64,000 nucleotides of DNA from Taenia hydatigena (Eukaryota > Platyhelminthes > Cestoda > Cyclophyllidea > Taeniidae). The translations under genes and the position numbers were made by a program. The DNA lies in the NCBI GenBank assembly GCA_036345935.2, contig JADWOT020000004.1:10124565-10188564 (forward strand), given 5' to 3'. Each line of letters opens with the position of its first letter. Positions within the stretch are counted from its first letter, which is position 1. Positions 47,630-60,744 of the stretch are shown piece by piece. The notes beneath the pieces were generated by a model. The model saw only the letters and a list, made by a program, of their open reading frames with translations. It had not been told where the DNA came from and made no database searches.

Positions 47630-49489
47630 ATGGGTAATGGAATGCCCTTTTATGATGATTTGGCGTATAACCGCGGTCTACGATGGGTAAGACTCTTAAG
47701 TCAGATGCTGAATTTGATGTGACACTTATTTTATCCCTTAGGACAGACAAATTCACATCCACGTAAAGTTGACCCAAGAATAAGTAGAACGAGATTGGGT
47801 TCGGATCTTTTGTGGGATTTTTGATTCGGCTTCCAGTAGTAAAGTCAAATGTGCATCATCTCGAACAATTTTTGCTGCTTTGGGAAAGCAAGTTATTCTA
47901 AATTTAGAAAAGGAAGTGGGAAAAGAATCAAACACAGTGATAAGTGATCACGTTTGGTAATAAACGCTTTATTTTTGCAAGAAAATTCTGATGCAGATTA
48001 CAGGAACGCACTTTTGGAATTTAACCGCACTAAAAACTCCCTTTATACGATTTTTGTGAAAGCATCTCGGTATTTATCTTGTACATAAGGCAAAGGTACT
48101 TCCATCTATGCATACATTCTGCCATCTAAACTAGTCTAGGAGGACGTTAAACGTAAAATTACCTAAAGATGCGGCATTTCTATGTCCAGCTTGAAGCATC
48201 TAACATAACTTTGAGTTTGATATAAGGATGCCATCTTTGAGCCGAGATTAAAATACGCCTGGCAGGATCTGTGTGGTGATACCTTTTTTGCAAGTTACTT
48301 TAAAAATTTGTTTATCCGATTTATGGGACAAGTTTATGCGTGCTGCTCGAGTGTTGACATCTATTGACGCTGTCAAGCAAATCACATTCTATAAGAAAGT
48401 TACGCACCGTGTTACTACTATGTGAATGGGACAAATTAACAAGGTTTCTAATCATTCGCAATAAACTCTACAGGTCTGTAAAATTGGTGCTTTTTCCATT
48501 GTCAAAATAAAAAGAAGTGCATGATTTCAGTAGCACCACCTGTTCAGCAATTTATGATTACAGTGTTGGGGCACTTATCCTTACCAGAGTAAGCCTTACT
48601 TGCATCACTTGTCACCGTCGACTTACAACGGCACAGGTTGATTTGAAAAGCTGTTGCATCGACCCAAGTCATCCTCAGATAAATGAGTTAGCAAAGGAAA
48701 ACTTGTTGGGAATCGCGGTCAGAGGGAGCTAAAATTGTTTCCACTCTACTGCTTGCAGCTAGAGAAACAAAGAAGGGTTTAGGGAAAAGCTAGATAGGAG
48801 CATTTGCGGCCCTGCCCGGATAATTTTGCTAGCGCTGCGAAAACTTACTAAAGCAAAAAAGCGTGCTTTATTTTATTGTATTTATAGTTCATGAAAGACA
48901 AGGCTTAAAGAGAATGATCCTCGTTTACTAATTTTAAAAAGCCCTAAGCTTTAGTTTTAGCATCCTACTCATGCAGCAATGTAAACGATTTTAGTCACAA
49001 ATTATTTAAAAACGAAAAGAGCTCACTAGTGCTGCCGATGGCGCCTCAATTGTTTGAAAGAGAACAGAGACTATTCGACTACCATTCCAGCCCCATTAAA
49101 TAATGACGGTTGTAATTGATGGCGCATAAAAGCTCCAAATATTGGTATTCAACACATTCAAAGAGAGTTTACACATAACAAAAAAGAATTCAGGTCAATC
49201 ATAACGGATGCCACTTCATTTCTGCAATTACAAAGGGGAGATATTTTACGCTCATTAAAACACGGCACAGAGTACAACAGAAAGGATGGAATTGGCAAAA
49301 AGCAACAACTAAGGCACTCAAATACACCAAATATAAATGCTGAGTAAGCAACACTTTATGTGTGCAAGTAGCACCAGATTGGGTGAAGTAGGAAAGAACA
49401 CAAAGACAGTGATGTGGTTTTCACTGGACCTCATCGAGTCTGTGGAATGAGAGAGAGAGACGAAAGAAGTGAGAGGTGAAGGTGAGCAG

Positions 49490-49766
49490 TCAAGTGTGAG
49501 CGCACCTGCGTTTGTGACTTTCAGGCAGGCTGACACACAGCCGTGCACCCTTCAGCTGACGAGGAGGAGTCGCCACTGCCAATTGAGCCGCATTCGCTGT
49601 GGAGAATGTGACCACGGCTCTGTGCATTCCTTCGTCCACACTCGTTTTGGTGACTTCACCGAATTCGCCGAAGAGGCTTCGAACGTCGTTGAGTCGAGCT
49701 TGACGTGGAAGGCCTTCAACAATAATCTCACGACCGATCGCGTTAACATTGGAAGGCACGGCTTCT
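49490..49766 (-). CDS. RRM-like RNA-binding exon, right copy
   Basis: Mirror of the exon at 23394-23670 with an intact ATTGCAG acceptor. It reads DVRSLFGEFGEV and a tail with one K to R change. The region 5' of the exon (about 49855-49910 on the plus strand) is not the mirror of the left copy's upstream sequence, so this copy has probably lost its first exon(s) or gained different ones. Confidence 0.5.
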
Positions 49767-50204
49767 CTGCAATAAGAAAGGATCCACCTTCACACCCTCC
49801 AACACATGCCTCTGCCTGCACCAGTGGCAGTGCAAACCACTTCGTGTCTATCGGAGTTAAAATAATCCACGTGAGTAACCAACACTTCATGTGTGCAAGT
49901 TCCTTTTAATCTCGGCCTTTGCTGTTTTTTTTTGTGTTTCCTTTCTTTTTTTTGTTTGTATCTTTTTTGATTAGCATTTTTCGCCAAGTTTATATTTCTT
50001 GGTTTTTTTTGCACTTTGAATTTTATTATCCTGTTTTAGTACCCTTTTTTGTAATTTTTTTTCTCTCCTTATGACTGCTGTCCTTTTTTTACCTATGTTT
50101 GTTTCCTTTGATATCACAAATTTTTGGTTTGTTTCCACGCTGACGTTATGCTTTTCGGCCTCTAGGTCGTTTTTCCTGACCTTTAATCTCTTTTACCTTT
50201 TTGA

Positions 50205-51300
50205 GTATTTTGTTTCACAGCAGCTGGGCATGTGAATATGCAGCACCACTACATTGCACTTACCCCTTCTCTTCAATTTTGCAGCTCGGCTGGGTTTGGG
50301 GAAGTAAAACTACTCCTTCGCATGAGATGAGACCAAAGTCACCCAGATTTTTTTGGAATCTAAACAAATACACACACATCAGATGTAGGTTTTACTTCAC
50401 TAATGCGATCCATTTCCTCATTTTGCACAGGGAAAACAGTTTCTGCATCAAATCTTGTTTTGTGTTCCATTCACAACATTTGGTTCTCATTTTATTGCCA
50501 TTGTCGCGATTCGATGGTCTCACCGCACCTGAATCAAGGCCTAAACAGCAGAGATCTGTCTAACATTTGTCCTCGCATTTCTGCTTGCCTTAAATTAATC
50601 TCGGCAATCGGCTACTCAAACTGCCGAGTCAAAACTCTTCGGGAAATTCAAGCCTCCTCGTAAAAGATGAAGGCATGAAACGCGCTTTTTCACCGTCTCT
50701 CCCCACTCCTTACTAATCCACTGACGGATAGTGAGTGTTTCATGGGATACCTAATTTTGGTGAACGTGTGGCTACCGTGAAGTGCAATGCCGAGTACTCC
50801 ACAACCCATCAACTCAGCAGACGTCTCTCTTCGCAAAACCACAATCTACTCTACTTTGGCATGTCGAAATTGACTTCGCCCCGTACGCATACTTTACTTT
50901 GACTGAAACTGATAGATTTGTTTCCCCAGTCGAATCCTTGCTTCCCCATCTCTTGATCCATCGCGAAAGGCAAAACTCGCAGGTTAGATTTAGTGAGTCA
51001 AAGTTTACTCGCGCGTTTGGTAACTTACTTTAGTGAATCCGTCAGACACGTGCATCCGAATGATGGACGTAGGTCTTTGGTGTTCCATCATTACCTCTCC
51101 CTCCAAAAGCGTGCCTTCACGACGGAGCCATTCCAACCACTTTTGTTTCGCCAATGCTTCCTGCAAATGCTATAGCAGGGAAGGAACAAATAAAGCGTAA
51201 GATAGAGAAGGCCGAAAGGATAGGATGCAAGAAGAGGAATCGGAAGGACCAGTTGGAAGACTTTTCAACATAATATGCAACAACAGTCACTGCCACTCAC
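50205..51300. other. Stretch without a supported gene, right of the palindrome
   Basis: The longest frames (50201-50563, 50403-50663 and 50782-51033 on the plus strand) have no recognisable domain and no clear splice context. Nothing else is seen. Confidence 0.35.
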
Positions 51301-51723
51301 TGTAATCCCATTCAGCGACGCGCAGACATCTTGCAACTTGCTTGCTTCTAAATCCAGGTCCAAGGTCTTTCGCACGAGTTTGCTTATGCTCTCGTGGCTA
51401 GCCTCATTCGCCTTCTCCACTTTCGCCATGGCAGCATTCAGAGCTGTGTTTGCCGCCAAACAAAACTGCAGCACTGCTCCTTCCATGACCTCAATAATTT
51501 CATCCTTCGCTTTCTTCTCCCTCTCTGACGTCGATGACTTCACTTCCTCCAACTGCTCCTTACGCGACTTTAGCATCGCCCCTTGGTGAGACAGATCATG
51601 CAGTTTGGATCGCGGCATTAGGTTGTGCTGAGTGATGGGAGAAAAGAGAGCCAGATGGGTTGGGTACAGCTTTGCCAACAACGCTGCCCCATTCCGTAAA
51701 GCATGTGTCGACCACCTCGCCAC
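51301..51723 (-). CDS. Coiled-coil exon of an uncharacterised protein
   Basis: The minus-strand frame reads ARWSTHALRNGAALLAKLYP, then a long charged helix (SRKEQLEEVKSSTSEREKKA, AAMAKVEKANEASHESISKL, DLDLEASKLQDVCASLNGIT). It ends at a strong donor, ACA|GTGAGTGG, at 51300/51301. Amphipathic spacing suggests a coiled coil. Further minus-strand pieces upstream may belong to the same gene: about 52070-52000 (SVKSTGSDNVHKKPIPYVLK before GTGGGA) and 52935-52723. I cannot join them or name the family. Confidence 0.5.
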
Positions 51724-51989
51724 ATTAAAGGTGCGAGAACAATGTCATGCCACAAGAACTACATTATTTTCACACGTCGCTAACAACTATCCGTAACAAT
51801 GCCTTGAATTTTAAATCACAGTCATTGAGCCACACGGCATCTTCCTTACTAACCACATAGAGCAGTCACGTGTAGCTCATATGCCAAAATACATGGGTAC
51901 AAAGTCACCACACGGATTTGTGGACTCCAAACAATAAACAATGGATCACTCCTTGATTTGTGTTTAACTGATGGAAAGACAAGTGCAAC

Positions 51990-52075
51990 ATCAAATGCAT
52001 TTCCCACCTGATGCTTCAGGACATAGGGGATGGGCTTTTTGTGCACATTGTCTGATCCCGTGGACTTTACACTCC
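51990..52075 (-). CDS. Possible short upstream exon of the coiled-coil gene
   Basis: On the minus strand, AGTTTCGGGTCGCGGGGAG to AAGCATCAG|GTGGGA reads RVAGSVKSTGSDNVHKKPIP with good donor context. The acceptor (AAAAG) is weak. Its position is upstream of, and on the same strand as, the exon at 51301-51723. Confidence 0.25.
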
Positions 52076-52079
52076 CCGC

Positions 52080-54100
52080 GACCCGAAACTTTTATCTCCT
52101 CACCTTAATATTCTTCAACGCTTCACTATTGGTTGCTACGCTGAATTCTTCCCTTGGGACACAATAAACCCATACCATCACTCGTTTGTCGTTGTCGTCA
52201 TGGTTGTAATGGTAAGTAGGTAGGTTTTTCTGTTGCAATAAATGCGTAAAGCCTACAGATAATTTGAATGACTCCTTTCCGTCACGATGTTGATTACAAG
52301 GAGGAAGTCAACTGGGCACATTTTATTATGGCTCCTTCGTTCAGCATTTAACGAAAGCCACATGGTGGAACCAAAAAAAGTGTTTAGCTGGTTTTCCCAT
52401 TGCAAGGTTAACTGAAATGAGGAGGCCTAATGGAAAGGAATTGCAAATAAGTACTAAGAGATGTTTTTTTAAGACTGGCAGTTGGAAGGTCCCATTACTT
52501 TGAAAGCAGGACTCAAGACAGAGCATTGGCCTCTGGCTCACTAGTCGACGGCTTATTATTTTCAATTCACCTCAGTTCATTTTAAACAAATAAACTGGTT
52601 GGAAAGATCAGTTAGGCTGACTTACCCTTGATAAAGCCAAAAGTTGCTCTTTGGGATCCTTGTTGCCATTGACTGCGTCTGCTTTCTGTGTCCCTTCGTA
52701 AGAACCACATGAACTGTGATGCCTACACATCTGAAGCTCCTTCTTGCTTACAGTGGATGGACTCAAAATAAGGCAACACGAACTGATTTAACATCTTCCT
52801 CAAAGTCGTCTGCCACAGATGTGACGCAAATGGAACAATTGGTGAACCAGCATGTGCAGCCGCGTCTGCTTGAATAACATTCCATCCTACTGACCTGGTT
52901 ATGCGAGAACACTGAGGTCTGATTGTTTGGAGCACGGAAAATTAGCCTTGGATACAGTTCATGTTGCCACGCATTGTCTGATGGTGGAGATCAATCTCTC
53001 ATCGGTATAACTTCGGGTCCTCAAAATAATTACCTACTTGGTGACGTTGGGGTTTCCCCCCACATTATTTCACGGCATCATTTATTCTTTCATGACAGCA
53101 TGGTCTAAGTCCAAAATCGAGAGATGTGCAGAGTTTGGGCCTTCGGTTAGTGGTAGCTTCTACGAAGACTGGCCGCATCAGTAGCGCAATTCAAATGCCT
53201 AAAAACCAAAAAATAAAGCATTGAATTTGGTCTTCTTGCTTCTAATGCCACGAACAACTAACAAAAGGCCGCGGTTTGCCGTTAAATTGAACTGAATCCT
53301 CGTTAAAAATTGTAGCTCTGTCAAAATACTTTTGGCAAATGGTGCAACATATTAAGATTTTGAGTATGCTTTAGTTTAGTCGACAGAGGATAGCCACGAT
53401 TGCATAAAAAGTTTGCTAAGAACTTCCCATCAGCATTCACAAGTCAGTGATGCAAGATTTGCAGGGGTCGAAAAATTGGAATGAAAGCTGAGAGGTAGTT
53501 GAGTATAATGGAGTCCAAAACTCCTCGTGTCTCTACTTACCATAAGAAATGGTAACCGAGAAAGGGACATTTAGGACCCCTACTCATCACATTATCCTTA
53601 AGCATTGACCACTACATGTGCTGAACTGGGAGTCGGTACGTGAGTGTGGATCCTTTCGGCTCTAGATAAGCATGCCTTCCTTACAGAAGTCTCTATTAAT
53701 GGCGTTCCGTTCCCTCTTCACTACCTACTCCGACAGCTCTTAGTGCAAAGCAGCAGTTTGTAAACGCTTTCGCATTTTCTCTACATTAGTTGTGTTTTTA
53801 TGATAAAAGAGATAAGAGAATTTGGTCCACTTGCTCTTTATTATGGCACGGGAACACACACACACACTGAGATTGTGTCAAGTCATGCACAACGACGCGT
53901 GGATGGTGGGAGGAAGAGGAGTGGAAGTTATGGAAGAGGTAGGCCACGTGAATTGAGAAGTGAACGCAGAGCATCGAAATGCAACCGAACAGTTGCTCAA
54001 GTAATAAATAAGTACCTCATTAGTTGATTGAATTAACCACAGCTGGGTCGCTTAAATGCTACGATGACGACGACGGCGTCGACGGTGCAGCAGCCAGGCA
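52080..54100. other. Stretch without a firm gene
   Basis: A minus-strand frame at 52723-52935 (SPIVPFASHLWQTTLRKM) and a plus-strand frame at 53800-54024 (RRVDGGRKRSGSYGRGRPRE) look slightly protein-like but have no family match that I can name. The rest shows nothing. Confidence 0.35.
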
Positions 54101-54178
54101 GAATGTAGGCACTCAGTGCAGTTGCAAAGTGACAGAATCGCTTTTTCCACTCAATGCCACTAATATGTGCGTTAGCAA

Positions 54179-54715
54179 ATGGCAAGTTTCGCCTCCCTAC
54201 TTACCGGTTCACTACCAATGTCGGATATGTACCACCACAGCCACCATCACCACCACCTCCTCCTCCTCCTTCTCCTCCTCCTCCACCTTATTTGGCTGCC
54301 ACCACTGCAGCCGCCGCCACTAGAACGCAAACCAGATCCCGGCTTTACTACCACTACTGCCACCACTACTACTACTCAGCAGAGAGAAATGGTGGACCAT
54401 CGAGTTGGTAAAGCTCCACCTACCGAGCGCCGTTTCAGTAGTATTGACATCCTACCTCAAGATTCAAACGTCGAAATTGGCAGGTTGACGCGTGGAATGA
54501 TGCGCTTTTCACTGCATTCACCCTCCTCCACCTCCCATCCCCTTCCCTATCTCCTTCTTCTCCTTCACAGACAGCCGAACACTCTACACAAGGTAGAGCT
54601 GAATTCAACACTTCCTCTCTCAATCATCTTCTACACCATTTGTTTGCGCATACCCCACCATTTACCCATAGTCATGAGGCCACGCCACGAAGTAATCCAG
54701 CAAGCACCACCATAG
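54179..54715 (+). CDS. His/Pro/Thr-rich open frame, possible exon, partly duplicated
   Basis: A 178-codon frame begins in CAC/CTC repeats (His and Leu runs) and continues with a less repetitive part: TTTTTQQREMVDHRVGKAPP, then TERRFSSIDILPQDSNVEIG. It ends in a part whose inverted relative lies at 38150-38625. The middle portion could be a real exon of a disordered regulatory protein; the ends look compositional. No family recognised. Confidence 0.3.
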   Translation: MASFASLLTGSLPMSDMYHHSHHHHHLLLLLLLLLHLIWLPPLQPPPLERKPDPGFTTTTATTTTTQQREMVDHRVGKAPPTERRFSSIDILPQDSNVEIGRLTRGMMRFSLHSPSSTSHPLPYLLLLLHRQPNTLHKVELNSTLPLSIIFYTICLRIPHHLPIVMRPRHEVIQQAPP

Positions 54716-55125
54716 TTGCTGTGAATCCCTGCTGCCAGAGGTAACACCTGCGCAAAACACGCTTCATCTGCTTAGCAGCAATCCTCATCACCGCACCCAA
54801 CAGTAGTGCCTGTTTCGCCTAAAAAATGACGCTAACTGCACTCAGTTCTTCTAACCAACCGATCTCTCCTCCCCCTCATCCTCCTCCTCCTTTCCAAATA
54901 CCACACAACGCAACTGTCCTTCACCACCTTTAATGCTTTATAGCCAAAATGTCTCGACAGCGACTGCAGCTATTTTTGAAACGATTGGCCTAACATATAG
55001 AGTGATAAAGAAAGAAGAAATGTAAGTACAAACCTATGCATGTAATGGGTGCTTGATCGCAAGAAAGCACCAAGCAAGTGATTGCCAAGTATTTGGTAAG
55101 ATTATACCTCCTCTGCAGAGTTGTG
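54440..55125 (+). repeat. Locus matching two separate spacer fragments
   Basis: Positions 54440-54940 match 38150-38625 inverted, and 54955-55125 match 36735-36905 directly. Here the two pieces are adjacent. In the palindrome spacer they are 1.2 kb apart, in opposite relative orientation, and separated by the 37160-37935 repeat. Confidence 0.75.
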
Positions 55126-55129
55126 GAGG

Positions 55130-58100
55130 CCTCGATAGCTCCCCATTGGCTGCTGTGTCAAAGAATTGGCGGCTGTGGTGCATTAACTATCACCAACGCA
55201 AATTAGTCGATCAATTCGCTGAACTGGTACAGTAGGGCTGTTATGATATGATCTCCAAAGGGCATGAGATTGATAGATTTGGCGATCATGTGCGGACGAG
55301 GAGACGACGCAATTGATGCAATCACTTATGTGGTCAACAATTGTGATGTGCCTTGTTGTTGGGTAATTTCTTTCAATTGCTTTAGGAAATCTGTAAGTTC
55401 GCCAACTTGCCTGATCTTTGTATAGGTCAACATGTTTGCGAAGTCATGAGAATTGGATTACTATCTGCACTCATCACTTCTGCAAAAGTAATGCGGGCGG
55501 TTAGGTTGCGAGGTTTGGGGCAAATTTGTGCTTAGGTGCGAGTAAAATGACCTAGTTTATATCGGCGCTTAACCACACTGTAGCTAGCATTTTGGAATGT
55601 TTTTGAGAGGCTAATAATGTTGATGAATTCATGGAGAGGAGACAAAAATTGAGTAGTCACTGATTTTACAAGACCATATTCTATGGTCCACCCCGTAGCG
55701 GCAATCAGGAATCTCAGATTCGATTACTACTATAAGTGAGAATGAGAGATGGATATTTTTGAGACGAAATCGTACCGATGAGTGAGGTCTGTACCTCAAC
55801 ATTCAACTGAATATGCACATATTTTGCAGGCGGACTAAGTTTAGTGAGGCTTAACCAGAAGGTGTTGGCATCTGCTGCCTATGAATTTGTAAGTAGTTAG
55901 AGAAGAGGAGTCGTCGGAGCGTCCGTTAGTAGACGACTTCAAGTGTTTTAATAAGCGCGTTAAACATTCCTTATTTTGCGTGTACTCGGCTAGAGAATTG
56001 TTATATTGCTGAGCACAGGCTAAATCAAAGGACTCAGAAACTACTCGTATTAAACTTCTTCTTCAGCACTAAATATTCAATACGGCATGGCGATGCAGTT
56101 GAAAGGGAGCGACATGGTGGTGCTATTTACCCATAAAATGACCAACCGCATCTCATTAAGAACGGACTTATCTATTGTAAGCTCCTGTGATGGGTGGTAT
56201 ATGAGAAAGGAGGGGCTTGTCCGAGAATAAAGATGATGGTTGACAAAAAGGTGCATTCAATTTTTTCCAAAGCGATAGCAATACTACGTTTAACAAGTAG
56301 AGCGCAAACAAATTGATGAAAGAGTCGTCGAAACGTGCTCCATTAAGCTTAAAATGGCCGCGCTTTACAAAAATTAGACTGAGACAAATCCTATCCTTGC
56401 AGCTCGAGACGAGTATAGAAGCGACAATACATTAACTTCGTGATAGACAGATTTTGTGATAGCGGCATGCTTTTGACCGTAAAAGAAGTAAGAAGCCAAA
56501 TGTGTTGAGTGATAGCATTCAGGAGGATAGCTGAAAGAGGATACCTTGTGATGAAAAAGGAGGATTTGGCGACTATGGACGCTAACTAGGATACTTTACT
56601 AAAAAAGTATGCACTCGAAGCCAACGCAAAGCTAGGACACTGAGGGACACTTTGTTTACATCTGTTGCTGTCAGAAACCACTTGTCCAACCTATCGGCTT
56701 GGAAACGATTATGGCGCTACTAAGGTACTCCTAACCGCTTCAACAGGAAGTATTACAGGTGCTCACCCTAAAATGAGGCTGACGATTCTACCGGTTGCAT
56801 TTTCATGGCATACTCACATCGTGTACGCAACTTGTAAAAGTGGGAAATCAGGTGTTGCTTACTTTATGTGAAGATCTTTTATTTCCTCGTTACAGTTGCA
56901 CCGTTCATTGCTATTTGTTTTAATTTATGCGGATATGGGTCCACACTCAGCAATCAAGAAGTTGGAGGAGCAGTGTCAGAAAGAAGATACAGATGCAAGC
57001 AGGAGTGATGGTGGGGCTGACTGACAGCCATACAATCGGCGAAGTAAAAAGTAGGGTTTGGAAAGGGGGCGAAAGAGGAGGAAGGAAACGATGAAAAAAG
57101 GCGTTGACGCTCACATAACTAGCGCCAACTACTCCTGTGTGTGTGTGTGTGTGCACAGCAGTTGCCATTGGCTTGCTGATTGCAGCGGTCTTTGACGTCT
57201 AAGTGGAAGTGTGCTTGTGAATGCAAAAGACAAAATTGGCCTACACACTGCACTATTTTGCACATATCACGCACTCACGTTATTCATGGTAAAGTGTAGC
57301 ATTATGAGCGCGTCACCAACTTATGGGACTGCAATCACTGTAACATGCAGTGGTCTTACTAGCAACCGTTTAGGATGATTGACCGACCGACGTAAAACTG
57401 TGTCTAGAGATTCTACTTAAGCAACTTTATCGCATCTCATGGCGACTAGGATAAACACATATTGAGTTCCAATTTTATGTTTGTGTAACCACACTCGCAG
57501 ATCCCCTAACCACCCGTACATGCTCCTGTCGTCTTTTTAAATAGTTAGTTCATGGTAAGATGTAATCCCAAAAATATGAACAATTAAACGATCATAGCAC
57601 CTTCCTGCCAACTTCAATGATCAGTTAGTTAGTGATCCATTCCCCACCTCTTAACTCATCTGCTTAACACCAGCATAATTCGGCCTGAATAACATGCGAT
57701 TTCGAATGACATAGTCGGATGTAGCACTCGAATCGCGGATGGTCAATTAAAGTGAAGGAGATGACTTATGGACCTTTCGCATAGCCCCAATATTTAGGAA
57801 AATGTTACCAGTGGCAAGTGAACAACCAGTTTCCGGTGATCCACAATTCTTTGTAAGAAAGACGTTTTGTAGCTCTTGCTCATAGAACCCAAATCAATCG
57901 GGCAGTGATTTTGTTAATAACCCAATGCAATCTCGTTCTCTGAATTGCTGTCATCATTTACAAATGCACTAATCCGTCAACAGAATGCTTAGTGCGCCAA
58001 AGTCCAGATAAGTAAGCAATTGGTTTGAGTCTTGCATGGAAGAGTGTGTCTTTTATGAAGAATAATCGACCACCGGTTCAACACATCAGATTGATAGTGG

Positions 58101-58740
58101 TGCTAATGCTTCTGCCTGGCCAACACGTATGCACAGTAGTCGCACGCATTCTGTAATGTAGCCGTGTGGTTATGATTGCATTGTAGACTGAATATTCGTG
58201 AGGCAGATCCTCTTTGTATGCATGTGGGAATGTGGCAGTTTGTGCATGCATGCTTTTGCCCACTGCAAGCATAGTTGAAAGCAATAGCAGGTGGCGTCAG
58301 GATTGCGAAGAGTAGATCCCAGTCCACTTACTCTCCTTTCACCCATCCGTCCACTCACCCACTCACCCACCCACCCACCTACTCATTCCCATTCATCTAC
58401 TTCAAGCGACAGTTCGAGAGCTCCTTCATGGCAGCTAGTTCGAGTCATTCACGCACACTACTCATTTCCTTGTAGTAAGAATAAATGATGTCGCTAGTTA
58501 CGCCGTAGGAAGTGGGATGCACGACTTAGTGAACAGCACGACTGGCATTGCAGATGGAAATCCAATTAGTTTTCACCATTAGGTGAAGTAGAGGCGCCTC
58601 CTACCAGCACTGTTCTTTGCGATGCTTGAGTTTCTTTGTTTTACGCTGCGATGCTTAACATTATTACACGTTTTTGTAGTTGCCCCTCGTTGCTTTTGGA
58701 CCATTTCACTTTTAATAATAAGGTGTTGGCAGAAAACTGA
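55130..58740. other. Gene-poor stretch with small simple repeats
   Basis: A GT run lies at 57136-57152 and CCAC/CACT repeats at 58330-58382. A 68-codon frame at 56665-56871 has no recognisable features. I see no supported gene. Confidence 0.4.
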
Positions 58741-58789
58741 TGTTATTTTAGTTGATCTGTATTTGCTGGGTTGGTATCCAAAAGATAAG

Positions 58790-58979
58790 CAATAAAATAA
58801 TGGGGTCTAGTGGAGCCTTTGATGATGTTCCAAGTGATCTTGTAGATTTCGCGTCTAAATGCAATGGCGCCATTGCTTTGAAAACGATTGAGCGTCCACG
58901 CATTTCAGGACACAGAACCACCAGGAGAAGACCTTTGAGTTATCAAAACCAACCTCATCAAAAAGAATTCGCAGCATGA
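58790..58979 (+). CDS. Possible terminal exon
   Basis: From an AAAATA context the frame reads MGSSGAFDDVPSDLVDFASK, then CNGAIALKTIERPRISGHRT and a basic tail to TGA at 58977-58979. The composition looks coding and an AG acceptor precedes it at about 58783. No domain is recognised and no upstream exon was located. Confidence 0.3.
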
Positions 58980-59479
58980 TTTTTTGCTATAATGGGCTCT
59001 ATTTTATCAAATAAAATGGAAGGTCTGAGGAATTCTGGTCACCAAAAATGTAGTAAACTGGTCAAACACGGTCAAATATCATCTACACTCGCTTCAACAC
59101 AATTTTCTAGCTCTCAGAATTAATATGGCTTACTTTGCATTACTCATTAGGTGACATTTTCAAGCTATGTAGCGTAATAAATTGAGAAGCATCTAGTTGT
59201 GTGCTGGACATCAAAAAAAAGTTGCTAAATTCGTGATAATTTTGCCTAGATGGGGAGGTGGTTGCACATGTTTCCTACCAACCTGGATAGTTCGTGAAGT
59301 TTATTAAAGCCAGAATCGGTGAGGAGCATTGCATTTACCTCACCTCTTTAAACGCTTCATCATACCCAATTTGCCATTGGAAATATCTGCTCGGCTAATT
59401 TATGCTGTGAGCCTACGATCGTGGCCGCAGTTATTTGCAGAAATGAAAAACCTAAGGGATCTCATTCCAGTAGGTTGGT

Positions 59480-60110
59480 TTTGGCCATATTTCTGACCGT
59501 ATCGTCTGCAGTAACTGCCATCTCATTTGACATGACTGCATCTCTTATAAAGCTAACCAAACATTCTAAGAAGAAGCTTTTCTTTCAGTTTAAGGCGAAC
59601 CCCACTTCTCGTAGAAAGTCCAACACTATGTTCAGGTCGACGCAATGGGCTCAGTTACCTCTGCTGAAGACTAAACTATCACCTAGATAGATTGTTTAGT
59701 GTTTTAAAACGTCAGAATAAATGCAATTTTCATCACAGAGACAACAAGGTATTGGCTGATACCCATCGATCCCGCGTGGCAACATGGTTGCTGCCTCTAT
59801 TTCTGCTACTCCCGCTTGCCAGCATCCTGTTTATAAATCTAGCATTGGGAACCTTCTTGACCCGTGCATGGATTTGAACGAATCGTTAATGCAGGATAAT
59901 GGCAATGCGTCCTTTGCTGCTGCGTTCAACTCTCGATAGTCCACGCACAGTAGTAGACGTGCTTTTTACTCTGCATCACCATGATTGAAAGGGACTACAG
60001 TAACTTTGATGACTTTTGATACAAATTCGAAGCGTCTCCTTGACCAAATGGCTCACTTCTTCTAGAAGAGGAGGCGGTATGCGTTTGTGTGGTCTTTAGA
60101 TGCCTGTTAA
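59480..60110 (-). mobile_element. Ty3/gypsy reverse-transcriptase remnant
   Basis: On the minus strand, with stops and frame changes, the RT blocks occur in order: VTVVPFNHGD (about 60000), LCVDYRELNAAAKDALP (about 59955-59905), then SMHGSRRFPMLDL and TGCWQAGVAE (about 59860-59800). YLGDSLVFSR follows (59689-59660), then VLDFLREVGFALN and a KKSFF..VSFI block. The catalytic YxDD is YLGD, losing the first essential Asp, and there are several stops, so the copy is dead. No LTR or integrase was found. Confidence 0.75.
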
Positions 60111-60744
60111 TGATTCATGACACTTGTTCATCGCAGCCTAGCATCTCAGCGTGGAAATATGCAAGCAAACGTTGTGAAACGCTAGTGATAGTCCTCATTT
60201 TCTTTATCAACGACATGCACCAACCACTTGCAGGGGACATTGAAGTTGTTCATAGGTGTGATTGTGGCCACTAAGTGAGTGTTGCAGATTACACCAGCGT
60301 TTTCGCTTGTTAGTAAAACAATTAAATTGATCCCAGTAGTGTATTGGGGAGAAACTTGGATATTACGTGGAAAATCAGCACCTGAAATCGCCTACTAAGC
60401 TAATTACAGGCATATGATTCATTTTATTCTCCAGAATCCTCTGCCGATACTAGTCTCTAACGGCATCTTCTTTTCTATCAGCAACTCTTACTCTTGTGAC
60501 GGTAATACGAAAAGCTTGGTAATTCGTTATAAATCGAGTTACGAAAGTGTCGACAAGGTGGTTGTGCAGACGGCCTTCTAGTTTACCTGGGGATCATGAA
60601 CACAAACAGAAGCCGACTTATAGCAGGCAAGATGATGTAGAAGGGGTACTTGATAGTAAGGTAGAAAGCAAAGAGGCACGATTCGATTTCTAATTTTTAA
60701 TGTTGCGTTGCGAGACTTTAAGCTCCTAACGCTTCTTATTTGGA

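Larger units (their letters stand above)
38628..50204 (-). repeat. Right arm of the giant inverted repeat
   Basis: Reverse complement of 22866-34519. It carries mirror copies of every arm feature. The sequence outside both arms is unrelated (cctttttgagtattttg on the right, cctttttgaggcagccg when the left is mirrored). This places the break at about 50204. Confidence 0.93.

Noticed and set aside
57130..57160. GT repeat as a regulatory Z-DNA element
   Set aside because: Only about nine dinucleotides long; no gene start nearby to give it meaning.
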